64,000 nt of DNA from JAGWAJ01 sp026707615 (lineage in GTDB: Bacteria; Acidobacteriota; Vicinamibacteria; Vicinamibacterales; UBA8438). A model generated the notes under the pieces. The model made no database searches. It saw only the letters and a program-made list of their open reading frames with translations, and had not been told where the DNA came from. A program made the position numbers and the translations under genes. Shown here piece after piece: positions 25,168 through 33,184 of this stretch; within the stretch, counting starts at the first letter, position 1, and every line of letters begins with the position of its first letter. Location: assembly GCA_965207595.1 (NCBI GenBank), contig CBDBMW010000012.1:1488001-1552000 (forward strand). Reading direction: 5' to 3'.

Positions 25168-25767
25168 CTACTCCGGGGCCGCGGCACCCGCCGCATCGGA
25201 GGCCGGCGGCGGGGGTGGTGGCTCTGCCTGGGCCTGGGCTTGGGCCTGAGCCGGGGCGACGGGCTCCGGTTGGGCCGGCATGATGAGCCAGACCAGCACG
25301 TAGACGAGCACCCCGCCCACGATCAGGCCCGGGAAGACCGACAGGACCACCCAGAGCAGGCGGACCGCGGTCGCATCCACCTGGAAGTACTCGGCGATGC
25401 CCCCGCAGACGCCGCCGATCGTGACGTCCCGCGTGGAGCGCTGCAGGCGCTTCCGGCCGCCGACCCCGCTGGTGATGACCGGCTCCGTGCCGTACGCGGC
25501 CTCCGGCACGATGAGCCAGCCCACGGCGTAGGCGAGCACGCCGAGCAGGATGGTGCCGGGCACGATCGTCAGCACGACCCACAGCACCCGGACGAACACC
25601 GGGTCGACGTCGAGGTAGCGGGCGATGCCGCCGCACAGGCCGGCTATCTGGCGGTCCACCTGCGATCGCCGCAGCGCGGGCCGGTCCTCGGGTTCGCGGC
25701 GCGCGCCGCAGAACTGGCAGAACGCCGCCGCGTCGGCCATCTCACGACCACATCGGTGACAGTGCAT
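25168..25767 (-). CDS. Zinc-ribbon protein with two PspC domains
   Basis: A 199-residue membrane protein. An N-terminal zinc ribbon has Cys3, Cys6, Cys17 and Cys20 (HCHRCG, FCQFCG). Two PspC units follow, residues about 33-90 (IAGLCGGIARYLDVDPVFVR then a hydrophobic helix) and about 108-165 (IGGVCGGIAEYFQVDATAVR then a hydrophobic helix). The tail is Gln/Ala/Pro-rich with QAQAQAQA. PspC belongs to phage-shock envelope-stress responses and acts at the cytoplasmic membrane. The tandem PspC arrangement suggests internal duplication. It stands alone; no pspA is seen nearby. Confidence 0.9.
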   Translation of the reverse strand: MHCHRCGREMADAAAFCQFCGARREPEDRPALRRSQVDRQIAGLCGGIARYLDVDPVFVRVLWVVLTIVPGTILLGVLAYAVGWLIVPEAAYGTEPVITSGVGGRKRLQRSTRDVTIGGVCGGIAEYFQVDATAVRLLWVVLSVFPGLIVGGVLVYVLVWLIMPAQPEPVAPAQAQAQAQAEPPPPPPASDAAGAAAPE

Positions 25768-25887
25768 GGGTGCGTCCCCTCATTCGAGAAATACGGAGCC
25801 GCGCCGCGCCGGTTCCATCGGCGCCAGCGCGCCCTGACCGGCGCGTGGGAGCCTGCGCGCGCGCGAGACTCTCTTCGTTGCCGGTCT

Positions 25888-25984
25888 GCGGCGCAGATTC
25901 CTGGCCCCGCCGTTCGTCGCCTGCAGCTCGCTCGGGCGCCCCGCCGATCCTCGGGAGTCCGCGCCGTCTTGCGGCGCAGACTCA
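25888..25984. repeat. Dispersed palindromic element (one intact, one partial copy)
   Basis: The intact hairpin is GGAGTC (25954-25959), C, GCGCCG (25961-25966), loop, CGGCGC (25972-25977), A, GACTC (25979-25983). It runs into the stop codon of the minus-strand PD40 propeller gene (25982-25984). A second right-arm fragment (TGCGGCGCAGATTCC) lies about 70 bp upstream, with TTCGTCGCCTG between them, which also precedes the copy at 40.8 kb; TCGTCGCCTG alone precedes the copy at 46.9 kb. Confidence 0.6.
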
Positions 25985-27778
25985 CTGCCCGGCCCCGGGC
26001 GGCGCGAAGACGGCCGCCTGCCAGCCGCCCAGAAGGTGCATCGCGTCCGACCGTCCCACCGGCCGGAGCATCAGGAGCCGCGCCCCGGCATCGACGTCGT
26101 ACGCCGGCAGATTGTCCAGCGGGTCCGCGAGGAACGCTCCGTCGAAGAGGTGCTCGGGCGCGCCGGCGGCCGGGCGGCCGGAGCCGTCGCCCGCGATCGC
26201 CACGCGGAAAAGCCCGCGCCCCCGCCGGTAGAACAGGGTGGTCTCGGAAGGCGCCCAGACCGGCTCGGTGCCGCCGGCCGGCGACACGCGGAGCGGCGGC
26301 CCGGCGTGGTCGTCGACCGCCCGCACGTACACCTGATCGCCGTCGCCCCGCTCGGCGTCCGACACGTAGGCCAGCCACCGCCCGTCCGGCGAGAACGCCG
26401 GCGCGCGCTCGTTGGCGGCGGTGGCGAGCCACGGCTCCGGCTCCGCGCCGCGCCGCCAGGTCCAGATATCGCGGGCCCGGTCGGCATGCACCTCGTGGAA
26501 GGCAAGGCGCTGCCCGTCCGGCGACCAGGAGCCGGGCGCCCGCAGGTCGCCGCCGAACAGCGGACCGGAGACCTCCGCGTTCCCGGTCCGGAGGCGGAAG
26601 ACGTGCTGCAGGCCGGTGCGCGACGAGGCGAACGTGAGGGCCGCTCCGTCGCGCGTCCAGAGCGGCGAGTGGTTGTCGCCGGCGTCGCGCGTGAGCTGCC
26701 GCCGCGTGCCCCGATCGAGGTCGAGCAGCCAGAGGTCGCGGCGCAGGACCGCGGTCGTGGCGCTGAACGCCGCCTGCCGGCCGTTGGGAGCGATGCGCGG
26801 GGTCTGGTGCCGCGCCGCCACGCCGTCGACCGCCTCGAAACGGCCGTCCGGGTCCACCCGCACGACGTGCGAATCGCCCTCCGCCCGGGTGGGCGGAACG
26901 AAGACGAGCGTTCCGTCCCGCGCCGCCGCGATCCGCGAGCGGCCCAGGCCCCGGTCGCCCACCGCGCGGCCCGCCACGCCCCGGAGCACGGGCCGCGGCG
27001 AGGGCACGGGCTGCCGGCCGGCGCTCTCGAGGTCGATGGCGGCGGCGAAGATCTCGCCCCGCCGCACGAACACGACCGCGGACGGCGCGACGAAGTGCCC
27101 TCCGCCGTCCGCGAGCGGCAGCGTGCGCGAGTCTCCCGTCTCGCGGTCGAGGAGGGCCAGGCGCGGGTCGCGCCCCCGGCGGCCCACCGTGTAGAGCACG
27201 TGGCGCGAGTCGATCGCGTGCGGCCAGCCGTGCGCCGTCTCCTCCGCCGCTTCGTCGACGGAGGTCAGCGCGACCGGGTCGCCACCGCCGGCGGGCACTT
27301 CCTGAAGGCCGGCGCGCCCGGGGCCGCCGAAGAGGATCGTGCCGCCCGGAGTCCACGCCCCGCCGGCCGGCTCGCCCCCCAGGCGGCAGACGACGGCCGG
27401 CGGCGCCGCGTCCTCTCCCAACGGCACCGTCTTGAGGAACCCCTCCGCGAAGAATCCCACCGTTTCGCCGTCGGGCGAGAAGAAGGGCTGGCTCGCGCCC
27501 TCCGTGCCCGGGACGGACCGGGCGTCGAAGCGGCCCAGCCGCCGGACGTAGAGGCGAGAGCGCCCGTCCCGTATCGCGGTATAGGCGATCCGGCGGCCGT
27601 CGCCGGAGATCGCCACGTCGAGCAGGTCCAGGTCCGGGGACACGCGGATCGACACCGCCTGCCGCGGCGGCGGTGGGGGCGGGGGCTCCCGCAACAGGAG
27701 CCACGCCGCGCCGGCGCCGATCGCGGCCCCGGTCAGGGCCGCGAGGGCCGCGCTCGCGAGCACCGTGCGGCGCACCAT
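25982..27778 (-). CDS. Membrane-anchored PD40/WD40-like beta-propeller protein
   Basis: A 598-residue protein with one N-terminal membrane segment (about 5-30, LASAALAALTGAAIGAGAAW) and a proline run (PPPPPPP). TolB/PD40-type repeats then extend to the end (GDGRRIAYTAIRDGRSRLYV, SQPFFSPDGETVGFFAEG, RAPAFSPDGRWLAYVSD). In Acidobacteriota this architecture usually follows a serine/threonine kinase domain in one chain; here no kinase is present and the protein begins directly with the membrane helix. It follows the WYL regulator gene with 15 bp between them on the same strand, so they may be co-transcribed. Ligand unknown. Confidence 0.85.
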   Translation of the reverse strand: MVRRTVLASAALAALTGAAIGAGAAWLLLREPPPPPPPRQAVSIRVSPDLDLLDVAISGDGRRIAYTAIRDGRSRLYVRRLGRFDARSVPGTEGASQPFFSPDGETVGFFAEGFLKTVPLGEDAAPPAVVCRLGGEPAGGAWTPGGTILFGGPGRAGLQEVPAGGGDPVALTSVDEAAEETAHGWPHAIDSRHVLYTVGRRGRDPRLALLDRETGDSRTLPLADGGGHFVAPSAVVFVRRGEIFAAAIDLESAGRQPVPSPRPVLRGVAGRAVGDRGLGRSRIAAARDGTLVFVPPTRAEGDSHVVRVDPDGRFEAVDGVAARHQTPRIAPNGRQAAFSATTAVLRRDLWLLDLDRGTRRQLTRDAGDNHSPLWTRDGAALTFASSRTGLQHVFRLRTGNAEVSGPLFGGDLRAPGSWSPDGQRLAFHEVHADRARDIWTWRRGAEPEPWLATAANERAPAFSPDGRWLAYVSDAERGDGDQVYVRAVDDHAGPPLRVSPAGGTEPVWAPSETTLFYRRGRGLFRVAIAGDGSGRPAAGAPEHLFDGAFLADPLDNLPAYDVDAGARLLMLRPVGRSDAMHLLGGWQAAVFAPPGAGQ

Positions 27779-27793
27779 GGGCAGGGTCTCGCC

Positions 27794-28777
27794 TCAGTCC
27801 CCGTAGCCGGCGCGGGCGGCGTCCAGATCCGCCGCAACCTGCCGCGCCAGGCTCTCGGGCGCCCGCACGCGCACGCCCGGTCCGAAGCTCAGGATCCAGC
27901 TCCGCAGCGCCCCGTCGTTGCAGACGTCCATCGTGACGACGACCGACCCCTCCGGCCCGGGCGCCAGCTCCTGCGACGGGTGCCAGACCCGTTCCTGGAC
28001 GTAGGGGGCGAGATCGGCCGCGAACTCGAGCTCGACCCGCTCGGGGGGGCCCTGGTGGATGCCGAGCGAGTGGGGGAAGGCCGCCTCGCCGAGGTCCTCG
28101 ACCGGCTCGAAGGTCTCGTCGAGGGGCGTCAGGCGCCGGATCCGTTCGACGGCGAACGTGCGCACCTGGCCGTAGCGCGGCACGTAGGCGAAGAGATACA
28201 GGCCTCCCTCGGCGTAGACGAGGCGGTAGGGATCGATGCGGTACTCCTTCTCCCGCCGGCTGGAGCGCGAGTGGTAGCGCATCTCCAGCCGGCGCTGGTG
28301 CAGCAGCGCGTCGAGGAGGCGGCCGATGGCGGCGCGCTGCTGCGCATCGTCGCGGCGCCGCGCGGGCGGCGCCTTGGCCTGGATGACGTCCGGCAGGCGG
28401 TCGAGGAAGCTGCGCAGCCGCGGGCCGAGGGCCGCCTCGAGCTTGGCGAACGCTCCCCGGAGGTCCTGGCCGAAGGGCGGGAGGGCGAAGCACTCGACGA
28501 GCGTGCGGCTGAAGTAGAGCGCCGACAGCTCGGCGAGGGTGAAGGCCGTGTGATCGAGCCGCCGGAAGGGCCGCGTGTCGAGCCGCCAGCGCTTCGCGGC
28601 CTCGCCCGGCTCGTCGTAGAGCGGGAAGCCCGCCTCCTGCAGGGCCTCGAGGTCGCGGCGGATCGTCCTGGTGGTGACGCCGGTCGACTCGGCAAGCTGG
28701 CGGATCGTCGCGCCCCGCGAGGCCTCCATCTCGCGGAGGATGGTCCACTGGCGGATGACTTCGGCGTTGCGGGGCAT
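27794..28777 (-). CDS. HTH and WYL-domain transcriptional regulator
   Basis: A 327-residue regulator. An N-terminal winged helix of DeoR type (TIRQLAESTGVTTRTIRRDL, about 20-40) binds DNA. The central WYL domain (YHSRSSRREKEYRIDPYRLV, YLFAYVPRYGQVRTFAVERI) senses a ligand, possibly nucleic acid or nucleotide in related proteins, and a WCX-like C-terminal domain follows. ATG 28775-28777 was preferred to an upstream in-frame ATG because the HTH starts directly after it. It may control the propeller gene downstream or the divergent zinc-ribbon/addBA genes. WYL regulators are often found with DNA repair and defence genes; here addBA lies 1 kb away. Confidence 0.9.
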   Translation of the reverse strand: MPRNAEVIRQWTILREMEASRGATIRQLAESTGVTTRTIRRDLEALQEAGFPLYDEPGEAAKRWRLDTRPFRRLDHTAFTLAELSALYFSRTLVECFALPPFGQDLRGAFAKLEAALGPRLRSFLDRLPDVIQAKAPPARRRDDAQQRAAIGRLLDALLHQRRLEMRYHSRSSRREKEYRIDPYRLVYAEGGLYLFAYVPRYGQVRTFAVERIRRLTPLDETFEPVEDLGEAAFPHSLGIHQGPPERVELEFAADLAPYVQERVWHPSQELAPGPEGSVVVTMDVCNDGALRSWILSFGPGVRVRAPESLARQVAADLDAARAGYGD

Positions 28778-28914
28778 CGCGCGGGCGGGCACCGGAGGCG
28801 GTTCGCGGCATCGAACCGCGCCGGGGCGCGTCACGTCTCTTCCGATCATACGGGCGATGCGGAAGAGCAGCGCCGCCGGGTATGACCTTCCCTGTCACAC
28901 CGCCCGCGTACGTT

Positions 28915-28987
28915 GGGTGGAGGCGGCCGCCTCTCGTCCCGATTGCCCGCGGCCCCAGGCGTTGGGCTCGCGGTGGGTGGAGGCGGC
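28915..28987 (+). repeat. Direct repeat upstream of the zinc-ribbon gene
   Basis: GGGTGGAGGCGGC occurs at 28915-28927 and 28975-28987, exactly 60 bp apart, in the 246-bp gap between the WYL regulator and the divergent zinc-ribbon gene. The regular spacing and promoter position suggest tandem protein-binding sites, for instance for the WYL regulator. This is inference from spacing only. Confidence 0.35.
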
Positions 28988-29023
28988 GGCAGACACTCGG
29001 TACGCGATGGGGAAAGGGATACG

Positions 29024-29419
29024 ATGATGAGATGGCGCGCGGCGGGATCGACACGGCAGCTCGACCTCAGCTACAGCGACGCGCGGCGGCCCGCCGCGCG
29101 GCGGGTCGCGGGCCCGCGGTCCGGACCGGCGCGGCTCTGCGCGGTGTGCGGCCGCTGGCCGGCCCGGCTCACTCTCGAACGGACGCGCGGAGGCCCGCCC
29201 CCGCGCGTCTGCCTGCGCTGCCACGTGGCGGCGTTGCGGCAGCGGCGGTCGGCGCCCGCATGGCCGGCGCGGAACGCGCGGCGTCCGACCGTGTCCGGCC
29301 GGAGCGACCTGATCGTGCCGCGGGAGAGCGCCCTGCCCCTCGAGGCGAAGTACCGGCTGCTCTCCCGGTCACGCCGCGAGGCGCAGGAGGTCGCGCGGCG
29401 CGCTCTGGCGTCGGACTGA
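29024..29419 (+). CDS. Small zinc-ribbon-like protein of unknown function
   Basis: A 131-residue, highly basic protein with one CxxC pair (LCAVCGRWPAR) and a second (VCLRCH) about 22 residues later, forming a likely four-cysteine zinc ribbon. The N and C termini are arginine-rich. The ATG at 29024 follows GGGAAAGGGA, a fair Shine-Dalgarno; ATG 29027 is an alternative. It lies upstream of a second, smaller zinc-ribbon protein and of addBA on the same strand. I do not recognise the family; DNA or RNA contact is plausible from charge and fold. Confidence 0.6.
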   Translation: MMRWRAAGSTRQLDLSYSDARRPAARRVAGPRSGPARLCAVCGRWPARLTLERTRGGPPPRVCLRCHVAALRQRRSAPAWPARNARRPTVSGRSDLIVPRESALPLEAKYRLLSRSRREAQEVARRALASD

Positions 29420-29508
29420 AGCGGACGGCGCGCCGCCCTCACGGAAAGCGCCGCGGCCGCCGATACCTCGTACAGGGGCTTGGGCCCCTTTCGCGGGAGG
29501 TGTGCGAC

Positions 29509-29733
29509 ATGACCAGTCTCGATGGCCCGGAAGGTGACGAACGACGTCGCGAGACACCCCGTCACGCGTCGCGGCGGGAAGCGAAGCGGTGTCGCCGCTG
29601 CGGGAAGCGCGATGCGCTGGCGGCTCGCTACACCTGGAAGCGGCGCGTCAACCGGCGACGCCATCATGACCTCTGCTTCCGGTGCCGCCGGGCGTTGCGG
29701 GATTCGGAACGGGCAACGGCGCCGCGTCGCTGA
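29509..29733 (+). CDS. Small zinc-ribbon-like protein of unknown function
   Basis: A 74-residue basic protein with CRRCGKRDALAARYTWKRR followed by LCFRCRRAL, giving two CxxC pairs about 28 residues apart. ATG 29509 is preceded by CGGGAGG at ideal spacing. Its stop is 3 bp before the proposed addB start, so it is probably co-transcribed with the recombination genes. It resembles the preceding zinc-ribbon protein in cysteine layout and charge, suggesting two related small proteins in tandem. Confidence 0.65.
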   Translation: MTSLDGPEGDERRRETPRHASRREAKRCRRCGKRDALAARYTWKRRVNRRRHHDLCFRCRRALRDSERATAPRR

Positions 29734-29736
29734 ACC

Positions 29737-32700
29737 TTGCGTCCGCCCGGTCGTGTCACGCTCCTGACCTCGCCGGCGGCGGCCGCCCGCCTCGCCGCCG
29801 CGGGCGATGCCCTGCGGCGCGGCCTCGCTGCCGGCCAGGCGGTGGCCGTGGGCGAGACCCGCGACGCCGTGGACGAGCTCGCGCACGAGGTTGCCCGCGA
29901 CGCGGGGGCGACCTTCGGGCTCTACCGTTACAGCCTGCGGCAGCTTGCCGGGCGCATCGCCGCGGCCGAGCTCGCCCGGCACGGGCTCGCGCCCGCCACC
30001 CGTCTGGCCACGGAAGCCGTGGCCAAGCAGGCCGCGTTCATCGAGCAGCAGCACCGGGCCCTCGACTACCTGGGGCCCATCGCCGCGTTCCGCTCCTTCG
30101 GACGGGTGCTCGCGGCGACGCTCGGCGATCTCCGCCGGTCCGACTGCGATTCCGCGGCCGCCGGGGAGCTGGGGGGCAGCGGCCCGGACGTCGCCCGCCT
30201 CGCGCGGCGCTACGACCGCCTGCTCGACGAGGATCGCCTGGTCGACGGCGCGGCGCTGTACCGGGCGGCGGCCCGGCTCGTCCGGACCGGCGGCGGCGCC
30301 GGGGCATCCCTCGCCGGCGCGCTCGTGCTGCTGGACGTGGCGGTGACCGACGACGCCTCCTACGAGCTCGTGGCGGCGCTCGCCGGCCGCGCCGCCTCCG
30401 TGCTGGCCACCGTGCCGGCCGGCGACGAGCGCACGCTCGCGGCGCTCCGGCGGCTGCCGGGCGCCGTCGAGGAGGTGGCGCCGGGGCAGAGCGCCGCCCC
30501 GCGCGTGGACGAGCCGCTGCCGCGCGTGCAGCACTTCCTCTTCGCGCCCGCCGACCCGCCGCCCTTCCACGCCGCCGCCGACGAACCGGCGATTCGTGTG
30601 TTCTCCGCGCCCGGAGAGAGCCGCGAGGCGGTCGAGATCGCCCGTGTCCTCACCGCCGAGGCGGCGCGCGGCGTGCCGTTCGACCGGATGGCGGTGCTCG
30701 TGCGGTCGCCGGGCAGCTACGTCCGTCTCCTGGAGACGGCGCTCGGCCGCGCGGGCATCCCGGCCTGGTACGCGAGGGGGACGCGCGTCCCCGATCCGGC
30801 CGGCCGCGCCTTCCTGGCGCTGCTGGCCTGCGCGGCCGAGCAACTGTCGGCCCGCCGCTTCTCCGAGTACCTCTCCCTCGGCCAGGTGCCATCGCCCGCC
30901 CCGGACGGAGGCCCGCCCGCGGACCGGGGCCGATGGGTGCCGCCCGACAGCGCTCCCGACCTGGTGGCGGCGCCCGCGCAGCCTTCGCTCTTCGACGCGC
31001 CACCGTCGCCGCCGGCGGACGCCGGCTCCCCGCCCGACGCGCCCCCGGACGGCGACGAGCGTCCCGTGCTCGAGGGATCGCTGCGCGCGCCCTTCCGCTG
31101 GGAGCGCCTGCTGGTCGAGTCGGCGGTGGTCGGCGGCCGGGACCGCTGGGAGCGGCGGCTGGAGGGTCTGGCCCGAGAGATGGCCCTCAAGGTCGCCGCC
31201 CTGCGGGCCGACGAGCCCGAGTCGCCGCGCGCGGCGCGCCTGGAGCTCGACCTCGCGAACCTGGAGCACTTGCGGCGCTTCGCGCTTCCGGTCGTCGCCC
31301 GGCTCGCCGCCTTTCCGGCCGCCGCGCTCTGGGCCGAGTGGCTGGACCGGCTGGATACGCTGGCGCCGATGGTGCTCGCCGCGCCCGATCGCGTGCTGGC
31401 GGTGCTGGCCGACCTGCGTCCGATGGCCGCGGTGGGACCGGTGGGGCTCGGGGACGTCCGCGACGTCCTCCAGGAGCAGCTGACGGAGCTGACGGCCGAG
31501 CAGCCGGGGCGCCGCTTCGGGCGGGTCTTCGTCGGCGGCCCGGAGCAGGCGCGCGGCCGGCGCTTCGCCGTGGTCTGCGTCCCGGGGCTCGCCGAGCACG
31601 TCTTCCCGCAGCGGCAGCGGCAGGATCCCCTGCTCCTGGACGAGCTTCGGGCCCGGCTCGACGCGCGGGAGCCGGGCACGCCGCGCCTCGGGCTGTCCGA
31701 TCGGCACGATCGGAACGCGCGCGAGAAGCTGCTGCTGCGCCTGGCGGTGGGGGCCGCCACCGAGCGCGTCGTGCTCTCCTACCCGCGGCTGGAGGTCGGC
31801 TCGGCGCGTCCGCGCGTCCCGTCCTTCTACGCGCTGGACGTCGAGCGCGCCCTCACCGGGCGCGTGCCGGACTTCGAGCAGATCGAGCGCGACGCGTTCC
31901 GTGACGTCGAGGCGCACCTGGCGTGGCCGGCGCCGGCGGATCCCGCCCGCGCCATCGACCCCTCCGAGCACGACCTGGCCGTGCTCCGCGAGCTGCTGCA
32001 CGCGGCCCCGGAGGCGCCGCTCGCAGGCCGGGCGCGCTACCTGTTCCGGCTCCATCCCGCCCTGCGCCGCACCCTCGCGGCGCGCTGGGTGCGCTGGAAG
32101 CGGCCCTGGTCGAAGTTCGACGGGCTGTTCGACCCCGGCGACCCCGACGCGAGGACCATGCTCGCGGCCCACCGGCTGGATGCCCGGGCGTACTCCGTCT
32201 CCGCGCTGCAGCGCTTCGCGGCCTGCCCCTACCAGTTCCTGTTGTCCGCCGTCCACCGCCTGCACCCGCGCGAGGAGGTCGAGCCGCCGCTGGAGCGGAT
32301 GGATCCGCTGACGCGCGGCAGCATGTTCCACGAGGTGCAGCAGGAGGTGTTCGAGGCGCTCCGCGAGCGGCGGGCGCTGCCCCTGACGGCCGCGCGCGTC
32401 GCGGAGGCCGACGTCGTGACCGACGCGGTGCTCGATCGCGTCGCGGCCGACTACGAGGACCGGCTCGCCCCCGCCATCCCGCGTGTCTGGCAGGACGAGG
32501 TCGAATCCATGCGGGCCGACCTGAAGGGCTGGCTGCGCCACGTCGCCAACGAGGGCGGCGAGTGGATGCCGATCGACGCGGAGTTCCCCTTCGGCCTCGG
32601 CCCCCGCGCGGAGCCGGACGGACCCGCCGCGGGGGGTGGGCGGCCGCGGCCTCCGGGGGCCGATGCGGGGTGGGATCCGGACTGCGCGCCGGATCCCGCG

Positions 32701-33174
32701 GCGATCGACGGGCGCTGGCGGCTGCGCGGGAGGGTGGATCTCGTCGAGGCGCGGACCGGTCCGACCGACCGCGGCGAGCTGCGCGTGACGGACCACAAGA
32801 CCGGCGGGAACCGCACCCGCCCCGGCATGGTGGTCGGCGGGGGCGAGACGCTGCAGCCCGTCCTGTACGGTCTCGCCGTCGAGGGGGTCTCGGGGCGTCC
32901 GGTCGACGAGGCGCGGCTGTTCTTCTGCACCGCGACCGGGCGCTACGAGCAGCGCGTCGTGTCCCTCGGCGAGGACGAGCGCCGGCACGGCGTCGAGGTG
33001 CTGGAGATCATCGACCGGGCGGTCGAGGCGGGAACCCTGCTTCCGGCGCCGCGGGAGGGTGCCTGCCGGTGGTGCGACTACCAGGCCGTCTGCGGGCCGG
33101 GGGCGGAGCAGCGTGCGGCACGCAAGGACGGTGCGCCGCTCCGCGATCTGCTCGGCCTCCGGGACCTCCGATGA
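29737..33174 (+). CDS. addB: AddB-like PD-(D/E)XK nuclease/inactive helicase subunit
   Basis: A 1145-residue subunit of the double-strand-break resection machine. The N-terminal half is UvrD/AddB-like but lacks a clear Walker A (it begins RVTLLTSPAAAARLAAA). The C-terminal nuclease has GRVDLVEAR and VTDHKTGG. Iron-sulphur cysteines of AddB type are present: one in RFAACPYQFLL (about 829) and three in CRWCDYQAVC (about 1109-1118). The protein probably starts at TTG 29737, as no ATG or GTG fits; this start is uncertain. It is followed by addA with 10 bp between stop and start. Mid-protein proline/alanine-rich insertions near 390-450 are unusual. Confidence 0.88.
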   Translation: MRPPGRVTLLTSPAAAARLAAAGDALRRGLAAGQAVAVGETRDAVDELAHEVARDAGATFGLYRYSLRQLAGRIAAAELARHGLAPATRLATEAVAKQAAFIEQQHRALDYLGPIAAFRSFGRVLAATLGDLRRSDCDSAAAGELGGSGPDVARLARRYDRLLDEDRLVDGAALYRAAARLVRTGGGAGASLAGALVLLDVAVTDDASYELVAALAGRAASVLATVPAGDERTLAALRRLPGAVEEVAPGQSAAPRVDEPLPRVQHFLFAPADPPPFHAAADEPAIRVFSAPGESREAVEIARVLTAEAARGVPFDRMAVLVRSPGSYVRLLETALGRAGIPAWYARGTRVPDPAGRAFLALLACAAEQLSARRFSEYLSLGQVPSPAPDGGPPADRGRWVPPDSAPDLVAAPAQPSLFDAPPSPPADAGSPPDAPPDGDERPVLEGSLRAPFRWERLLVESAVVGGRDRWERRLEGLAREMALKVAALRADEPESPRAARLELDLANLEHLRRFALPVVARLAAFPAAALWAEWLDRLDTLAPMVLAAPDRVLAVLADLRPMAAVGPVGLGDVRDVLQEQLTELTAEQPGRRFGRVFVGGPEQARGRRFAVVCVPGLAEHVFPQRQRQDPLLLDELRARLDAREPGTPRLGLSDRHDRNAREKLLLRLAVGAATERVVLSYPRLEVGSARPRVPSFYALDVERALTGRVPDFEQIERDAFRDVEAHLAWPAPADPARAIDPSEHDLAVLRELLHAAPEAPLAGRARYLFRLHPALRRTLAARWVRWKRPWSKFDGLFDPGDPDARTMLAAHRLDARAYSVSALQRFAACPYQFLLSAVHRLHPREEVEPPLERMDPLTRGSMFHEVQQEVFEALRERRALPLTAARVAEADVVTDAVLDRVAADYEDRLAPAIPRVWQDEVESMRADLKGWLRHVANEGGEWMPIDAEFPFGLGPRAEPDGPAAGGGRPRPPGADAGWDPDCAPDPAAIDGRWRLRGRVDLVEARTGPTDRGELRVTDHKTGGNRTRPGMVVGGGETLQPVLYGLAVEGVSGRPVDEARLFFCTATGRYEQRVVSLGEDERRHGVEVLEIIDRAVEAGTLLPAPREGACRWCDYQAVCGPGAEQRAARKDGAPLRDLLGLRDLR

Positions 33175-33184
33175 GGGCGCCGCG

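Noticed and set aside
29473..29491. Terminator between the two zinc-ribbon genes
   Set aside because: GGGGC/GGCCCC hairpin followed by only TTT, and the region directly precedes the ribosome site of the next gene, so it would separate genes that otherwise look co-transcribed. Evidence too weak.
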